Source of the DNA: Mytilus galloprovincialis
Taxonomy: Eukaryota > Mollusca > Bivalvia > Mytilida > Mytilidae
NCBI RefSeq assembly: GCF_965363235.1
Contig: NC_134839.1
Span: 93,081,743-93,145,742 of the forward strand
DNA length: 64,000 bases
Direction: 5' to 3'
Below the pieces are notes generated by a model. The model had not been told where the DNA came from and searched no databases. It saw only the letters and a program-made list of their open reading frames with translations. How positions within the stretch are numbered: the first letter of the stretch is position 1; every line of letters starts with the position of its first letter. Of this stretch, positions 52,501-61,500 are shown piece by piece. Both the position numbers and the translations under genes were made by a program.

Positions 52501-55500
52501 CATGCCAACTGTCTCTCTTCAGATCTCCTCTTCTTCTCAGCAGATTTTCTTATATTGAGAGATTTCTGTGACACTAGGGTTGGTGGCAATGTATCATCTG
52601 TATCTAGGTTTAAGTATCCTGGTTGACTTTCTCTTTCATTAACTTTGTCCTCACTTTTATTTTTATGTTCAACATGTTCACATTCAGGAGGAGTGCTGTC
52701 TTGTTCTAAATCTGTAGTCATCAGGACTTTCTCAACATTACTACTGTTACTCTTTTCTGCAAACTGTTTCTCAAGGCCAACTTTACCTCCCAAAGTTTCA
52801 TCTTTACAAGTCTGTGTTCCTGATAAGACTATAGGTGTTCCCATCAAATGGTCAGGGATATGTGGTTGGCTTATTATTTCAACATCAGAATCAGGAAACA
52901 TTTCTTGTGTCTTCCCCATTTTTACTTGACTATTTCTGGTGGAAGTCCTTCTTTTCTGAATTGCTGAGCTACTTGATTGTGATTGATGTTTTCCTGATTT
53001 GATGGAATGGTTAGATAAACTGATCATTGAATCAGATTCTGTTGCAGGAATCATTTCAACACTGCTATCAATTTCTATATCAACTGAATTTGAGTTAATC
53101 TTAGGTTTTTTTATAATATGTCTTTTTATATTTGCTTGGTCTACAGTTTCATCACTTTCAACAATTCTTGTTGCAGAGCTTCCTAAAGGATTGAAATGAT
53201 CTCCCTTTTCTGGAGGAAGAAGTATTGAAACACTTTCTTGTGATGTTGTGTCACTTAAAACATCCATATTTTTCAATTGTGATTGGCAATTATTTGAAAC
53301 AGGTGTGTCCTCCACAACAGATTGAATTTCTATACGATAGTTAGGACTATCTTGACTTTTTACTTTCCTGGATCGTAACTTACTCCTGCTTTTCCTCACA
53401 GGAACATCAGAGTCTTGGATTTCATTTACAGTTGATACAGTTGACTGACTGCTTATTTCTACTGATTCATTACTTTCTGTAACGTTGAGATTTTGGATCA
53501 TATTTTTTTTCTGCTTTTGCTTTGTTAATACTTTTTCGTTAATCTGTTTCTGATCTTCACTCTGCATTCTATTATTTTGTGAGCTTTGATTTTGAAGTGG
53601 TGGTAACCTTTCAGCAGATTCAGGATCAATTTGAGCTTCCATTATATAATCATCAACACTTTCTGGTACAACCTGGATATCCATTGTTTCTATCTCATTT
53701 TCAACCTGTATGTCAATGTTTTCTTGTGTATTCTCCACATAAATATTACTATCATTTGTTCGAACACTTTCATCTGCATTTTCTGATAAATTTTCCACAA
53801 GCTGTGACAGATTTGGTGACAAATCTTTATTTTTTCTAACCTTTCTATCCTTTGAAAGATTCTGACTTTTAATCTGTTCATGTCTATTTTCATCTACTAT
53901 TACATTTTTCTGAGGTTCAAGATTCTGCTGTGTTGGATCTTCCTGAGGTTTGGGATTTCCTAGTGTTGGATCTTTCTGAGGTTTGGGAATCCCCTGTGTT
54001 AGATCCTTCTGAGGTTTGGGAATCCCCTGTGTTGGATCTTTCTGAGGTTTGGGAATCTTCCCCGTTAAATCTTTTTTATTTTCTATGATACTACTATTTG
54101 TTTCCTGTGACACAACATCTGGAAAAGACAAACAATTTATACCTGATTCCTATACATAGATAGAATTGAATACAATAATAATGAAAAAAATCAACAACTC
54201 TTATGCTGTCTGCACAAGAACATGTGTGTGCGTGTGTGCAGGTGTGAGATTTTATTATGCATCGTAATTCTTTAAAAATGTCAAAAATATCATTGATACC
54301 TTTATCTTAAGCTACTTTCAGGTATTTCATTGAAACAATAAAGTGGGAATAACTACTTGAACTCAATATTGTGCTTGATAAATGCAAAGGGATACAGAAG
54401 GGTTTTTTCCTAAAGGGAATAGTCAAGCATCTTCGCTTGCACACAAATTTTTATTCTAGTTAAATTTTTTTTTTTAATTGTACCAGTATATTAAAAAGTG
54501 TCCAATATATTTAAAGCAGTACAGGTTAACCCCCCCCCCCCCCCCCCCCCCTCCTATAAAGCCCCTTTAAACAAGAATAAAGAAAAGTAAAAATCCAATA
54601 CCTTGAGATGGCAGTTCAAACTCCTCTTGACTTGGATGAATGTCAAGGTCATCAGTACTGGTGCTGCCATCAGAGTTGTGACCTGATACACAAAAAAATG
54701 AATTTCAATTTAACACCTGCTGATTTTGCTCGGTCTTATCTGTACATGCACAATATACAAATTATTTCTATTTACTCTAAACATGCGCAATATCAATATG
54801 TATATAAATTATCTTAATAACGAATGTACATGTACATTGTATTACATTTATTTAATTCAAATGATCAAAGTATGGTCCATCAAAATATCAAATTCTTCAG
54901 TACAAACAATTGTAAATAAGGCATTATGGCCGCATTATATACTAAGTTTGGTAGCAGTTGGACATACAGGTAAAAAAATAACATCTGGAAAAACATTGGT
55001 CAAAACTTCAGGCAATGAACAGGCTGTTACAGCTGATGTGAAATTGATCTTTAACCTGTTAACCCCAAAATTTATAAGGGGTTCCGCAATCCCATGAGGT
55101 GTTATTAAATCATATTTGTTAAAAGTTTGGCATATGGTTTTAAAGATAACAAAATTTATAATATTTCCAATACTTTAGTCTTATCAACAGCTGACATTTG
55201 ATTTATTGACAAAACAGTTTTTGACCAAAAATTCTGTTTAGTTTTACACTTTCAACCAGGCATAATCATGCAAAGTTTGGAAAATATATTCCTAATAAAG
55301 ATTTTGTCCAGAAATAAAAAAGTTGATGTCTGGATACAAGGACATCATTAATCATATTATAAGTTGAGTATACTATTAATTTTGTTAATAAAATGAAAAG
55401 ACTGGTTCCATACATACCTACATAAATGCATTCAGCTTAAGTCCTTGGACAAATAAAATTTATTATAGCTTTTTTTTTTTACATTGTTTTTTTCAATTTA

Positions 55501-58500
55501 ACTTTTTTTGTGATTGGTTATCATGGTAATTAACAGTCGGAAACCCGGTTGAAATAGAACAAAAGAATTGAAGCTCTTTGTTAGAGAAGGCGATAAATGT
55601 TTACTGTAATGTTTACTAATTAGCCTGTAAAAAAATATAATCCTAAAAGAAAATAGTGTCAATCTAAAGCTAAAACTATTGTGAGCATTAGTTAATGATC
55701 TTGTCTGCATTGATTTAACTTAAAACAATTGGCTGATCGGTTGTCAGGTGGAATTTTTGAAAATTCATAAACATTTAAAAAAATTCTAATTGAATATTTC
55801 GTGGAAGGGCAGACTAGATTTTTTTTGTGTTTGAAGACTATAAACTAGTTAACACACACAAAAAATTATAATTTTTCGAAGATATGCATTTTCATCATCC
55901 AACTTGAAAGACTGTCGTCAAGTACTTTTAGTAAAAAAAAATAGCTATTCGAACACACCTACTCTGTTTTTGTGATTCATTAGATAGGTATTTCACTTGC
56001 CCCATATATTTCATCTTTTAGTACTGTGTTATAAAGTCAACCTGTATCTTTGATATATATAAAAATGATAGAATCTGAAGCGAGACGATGTATGAAATTT
56101 TCTTGGTTTGTACGATATCAAGACAAAATATTCAACTCAAACACGCCCTAACATAAAAAGGTGCACTCGATTTTCTCTTTTTGATACAACTGTTACCTAT
56201 TTTTGGGAATTTTTTCTTGAGTCACATAATGGAAGGGCAGATATGAAAATTACTGAACTAATAGATTGATATGTTTTCCGTCCGTGGTAATTTTTTTTTT
56301 GAATCGGAGGTTATGGATTTTCTACATCCAACTTAAAAGATACCCATGTCGTCAACTTGATATCTAATTGTTCAGCTTAACTATGTACTAGATAAATTGA
56401 AAACTTGTGCAAATGGTGTTTTTAAAATAAAACACTTTGTAATTTTGTTTGTTTCTATTAACTTTTAAAATTTGTGTCACTATAATGCTCTAAAACTCTG
56501 AAACCTACACAAAAAATAAAAAACCTAAAACACCGCAGAAAAAGCTGCCATAACAGTAACATTAAATAAAAACTCTAGTTTATATATGTTACAAGTCTTT
56601 GTGAAGTTTTATCCTTATATGCTGGTCAGCCACAAAGTTTTTCCTCACAATTATTATCTCTGAAACAGATGTATTTTTCATTTTTGTAGCTTACTATAAG
56701 GTATTGTAATAGCTCATTGTTAAAGGATGTACTTATACCTGTAATTGTTCACAGCTTTGTCCTCTAGTCTTAATGAATAGTTGTCTCATTTGCAATCTTA
56801 CCACATCACCTCATTTTATAATGTTTATAGATAACATATAAACAATATTTATATAATAAGTCGTTCCATACCTTTTTCCTCCCATTCAAAAGGAATCTTA
56901 GTTTTCTTAGCCATGATTTGCTGTTTCTTTTGCTTTATCATTTGAACCTGACTTGATGCAGACAAATTCTGGTTGCCATTCTGAACATTTTTCACTCTGG
57001 TCTCCTTTGGAAGCAGTCTACCTTTGTTCTTATCCACTACCATAGGCACAGACCTTCTTGTCTGGCGAGGGGTTCCACTTATTTCTATATTATTGGATGC
57101 AAATGATACAGATTTCCTTCCTTTCAATGAAATCTGAACGTTAAAAGTATCTGGAATTATATCTTCTGACGAAGTTTTGTTAGAATCCTCCTTCCAGCTC
57201 TTTTGCTGTAAAACTTCTTGAGTGCATGTCAACAAATCTTCATCTTCGGCTGAATTTATTGTCTCAATTAATTTTTTCATGTTCTTTTTATTAGTCTCTT
57301 CCTCCTGTTTTTCCTTCTTTAATTTGTTTGATAATCTTCTTCCTTTCTTGCTTTTTCCTGAAAGTGTAGAATCCTCAAAACTACCTGGAATTATGCTCAA
57401 CTCACTATCCGTGTTATCTGAGATCAGGCTGTTAACTACCTGTGGATTTTGTACAAGTGTTGTATTTTCTATCAAACTATAACTCTTTTTCCTTCCATTG
57501 TGATTTTCAGTGTCTTGTATTAAGCTGACTTGATCAGATGAATTAGTTTGTATTTTATCTGTTGTATGTTTTTGCTGGTCATCACTTCTTTCACCCGATT
57601 CTTTCTGTTTTATATTTGTAGTATTCCCACTCATAAAATCTAGTTTGCCTTTCATTTGATCTTTTTGTTGTTTCTTGACATGTTTACTTTTCTTGGATTC
57701 TGGAATAACAGGTGTTTTCTGACTGGATTTGAATTCAAATGGATCAATGTAAGGCTCTTTCTCAACAGAAACAATGTTTTGGTGTGTTGATTTAGAGGAA
57801 GTGTTGCCTGATGGGGACACTTTCTTTATTACAAGCACACCCTTTTTCTGACAAACTGAGGTTGATTGGGCTGTTGGCTTAGATTTGAAAATTCTTCTCT
57901 TTTGTGAAGCTAAAGGTCTCATTCCTAAATTGTTAAAATCTGCAGCATCTGTCTCAATTGTGTCAATTCTATTATTTCCTTCTTCTGATTCGATGACAGA
58001 GGTTCCATTAACTTCTGCTCTATTTTCCTTATTCCCTTTCATACTATTTTTCTTATCAATCTCTTTCTCATTCAATGCAATAACATCTTCTAATAAAAGA
58101 TTTTGTTCATCTACATCCCCCTCAATTTCAATAGGAACATCAATGGCTATTCCATGAACTAAATTCTCCTCTCCATTGCCACTATTTTGGCTAACAGGAT
58201 TATCTGTTAGCCATGAATTAACCTTAGACTTTATTTGGACATCACTTGCCTTATCTCTCTGCCTTTTATATGTTTTATCTGCATTTGAATTATTTTTCTG
58301 CCTTTTATATGTTTTATCTGCAAACAGTTGTCTTTCCTTTGGTTGGAAATCTGGAGATGCCTGATCTTGACTTGCAACAATCAGATTATTTTTTTTAACT
58401 GTTAAAGCAGAATCAATTGCCTTGTTTCCAATTGTAAATTCTTTTTCTTTTCTTGTCTCAAATCTTTCATGACTAATTCGAGTGTCATTTAAGCTATTGT

Positions 58501-61500
58501 TAGTACTTTTAATATGTTTAAAGCCAGTATCCTCCATTTTCAATTGAGAACCTTGTTTTACCTGTAAATTGTCCCTTTGATGTCTTAATAAATGCACAGG
58601 TGTTATAGGTGAATCATTAAAATTATAAAGATCACTTTTGCTTGTTGGACTAAGGTTGTCTTTGTCTTGACTATCAACATTATAATTTACTCTTTTTGGA
58701 CTTCTTAAACCGTAACCCCTTGGTACTTTCTGTTTTTCATCATTTTTCAATTCAGTTATATCTTTTGGTAGGATATTCTGTTTGACTATTTTCACGTTAC
58801 GTTTTCGCAATTCATGTTTTAACTGTTTCGCTGATGTTTCCAGGTTTTTTGTTTTTTCTTCAGAATGACTACTTTCAGCGCCACAAGATCCCTGATCAAG
58901 ATACTTTAATAAATCACACTGATCTTCAATGGCCAAACTCTTGCTGCTTGATTCTGAAATTGTCTTTTCAGTTTCAGGAATATTGAGAGACTTTCGTCTT
59001 TTGCTTTGCCTACAATTCTGTTTAGTCTCTGTTCTCTGCAAAAGATCAAACACATAAGAATTTATCAGTATGCTATGTTGTGTAAAAATGGTATTAATAT
59101 TCAACCTTGAGCACTGCTAATTTTAAATATGACATGAGGATAGAGCAAATCAACTGTAAGAAGGTGCCAATTTTTGTTGAACTCTCAAACTTTTTTGAAA
59201 TGTTTCAAGGACTGATGATACATGACAGATGGAAACTTCATAACAAAACATTTGTTTAAACAAAAGTATGAAGCATCAAGTTTTTTGGCGTCCTGAAATA
59301 TGAAGCTTTATAGAAATGGTTTACACTGTCAGAGACACTGACAGATTGTTATTCTTACGTCTCATTCTGTGATTTGCATTGCAGGCCAGAAAAGAATAAG
59401 ACCCCATACATGGTAAAGTTTCATAACATTTGGTAGAGGCAACCTTAAGTTAGAGAACATAATTTCCTTTTGTAAAGGGGGCAAAACTCCAGAACAGTTA
59501 AAGTGACACCACCAAAATTCAATCTTTATCTGTATTTTGTGGATATAAGCATTGTGTTTAAGTTTCATAATATTTGGTTAAGGCTATTTTAAGTAAGAGA
59601 ACGAAAACAATTTTTCCATTTGTAAAGGGGCATAACTCTAGAATGGTTAAAAAAAAAGTGACGCCACCAAAATTCTAAACTGATCTGTGTTTTGTGGTAA
59701 TATGCATTGTGTATAAGTTTCATAACATTTGACAGAGGCAAACTAAAGTCAGAGAACGGAAACCAATTTTGGGACTAACAAGGGTAAAACTTAATGCCCA
59801 CTCTCCAAAGGCGTAGGCATAAAAATAGATGATCACTGATTTTGAAAAATTATCCGACACATTGCTGATATAAATCTTTGATATAGATTATTATATGTGA
59901 GAGAACTAACAAAACAGGACTGACATACACTCACATGGATGGAATAACGGACAATAACCTGGTATTTCTATGTCCTCTACACTGTCATACAAAGAGAACA
60001 AAATTCAAATCTAGGTCATAATATACTTTTTCTTTGAACTTATTATCCAGAAAAGTGACATAATGGAAATGAAAAATATTCTGTGATAAAGTTAAATGTT
60101 CTGATATATACCTTAGGTGATTCTACAATTATTTTTCTCTTAGTGCCCCTTGCTGCTTTGCATGGTAATGGTTCTGGTGTACATGGAGTTAAGTTCATGG
60201 ATGGAAGACCTCTTGGAGGAGAAACTACAAAAGGATAAACAACACTTAGAGAAATGCATAAACAGATCTATTCAGTTGGTCCTTAGTATAAAAAAATATT
60301 TGTAAACACAAAATTTAAACACAGAATATTTCAAAATCGATATCTGTATCCTTTTGAACTGAAATATATAGTATTTTTTGTGTGAAATTTGATATAACTA
60401 ATGGATTTTAATGAAATTTAATTCTAGGAAACATAATATAGCAAAGTGTTAGTCAAACTATTATTAAGTTAAAATGTTAAGATTATTTTTTGTTCAAACA
60501 TGGGCTAATTAGTTGTTTCTGGTATGGAAAAATAATCAAACTGCCCTGTTTTCATTGAATATTGTGGAAAAGTGAAATTGATACTTATCAGGATTATCAC
60601 ATCATAAAGAGAAAATATATCCTTAAACTTTGAAATATAGACATGGTTTCTATCTAGTCATTGTTTTAAGATTCATTGTGATAACAGCTATTGAAAAATT
60701 ATTTCGAATTTTAGCCTGTGTCTTGCCTGAAAAATACAGAACTTTAAATAAATCCAAAATTTATCTTCAGATTCTAAATCTTGACCTTGAAAAGAGTTTT
60801 GTCAAAGTTTCATAACTTTTCATGAAATTTTATGTTCAAAAATTCAGCCCAGACTGTAATGTTAACTGCAATAAGAGTTATAAAAAACCACTGACCAAGT
60901 TTCATGTAATTTTTCTGACAAATTTACTGATTGTAGTAATAAACCAATAATGTAATATATGTTCCATATTGAATTTTTGAAACAAAAATTTATTGATGTT
61001 AAGAAAACTCCCACTACAGACAGAACCTAAATGTTGACATCCCTGACAATGCTTAGATGTAATGTAGGATCAATATGTCTGGCGTTTGCAAAACATGTTG
61101 CAGGCTAGACAACAACAAAAACAACATACAGATAGCCCCTGTGTCTTCTTGAAAAGCTTTGATCAAGCTTCTCACACCCTCCACCATACTGTTTAACTGT
61201 GGTCTTTCATTTAAGCTCCTGAAAAAAAATCAACTTTTTTTTATTAATGAAATTTCTTGACATTAAAACAAAATTGAAATCTTATTTTGAAAATAAGTCT
61301 ACTGATAGGGAGGTCAAATCTCAAACAAAAAATATCTTCAATTATATTGTCTTGAACAGTTTGTTACCGAGATCTTTTGTTGACTCCATCTCACCACTGA
61401 AATCTAAGTGGTAGCACATCTCTGTGAAGGTTTCAACACCAATTCATTCTGGTCAATATGAAATTCTAGTAAGAAGAAAAATATTTGTCTGTAATAGAGG

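Noticed and set aside
52389-53839. Several 60-94-codon open frames on the + strand opposite the BRCA1 large exon
   Set aside because: They are complements of the Ser/Gln/Lys-rich coding sequence, lack any family resemblance and fit no splice structure.
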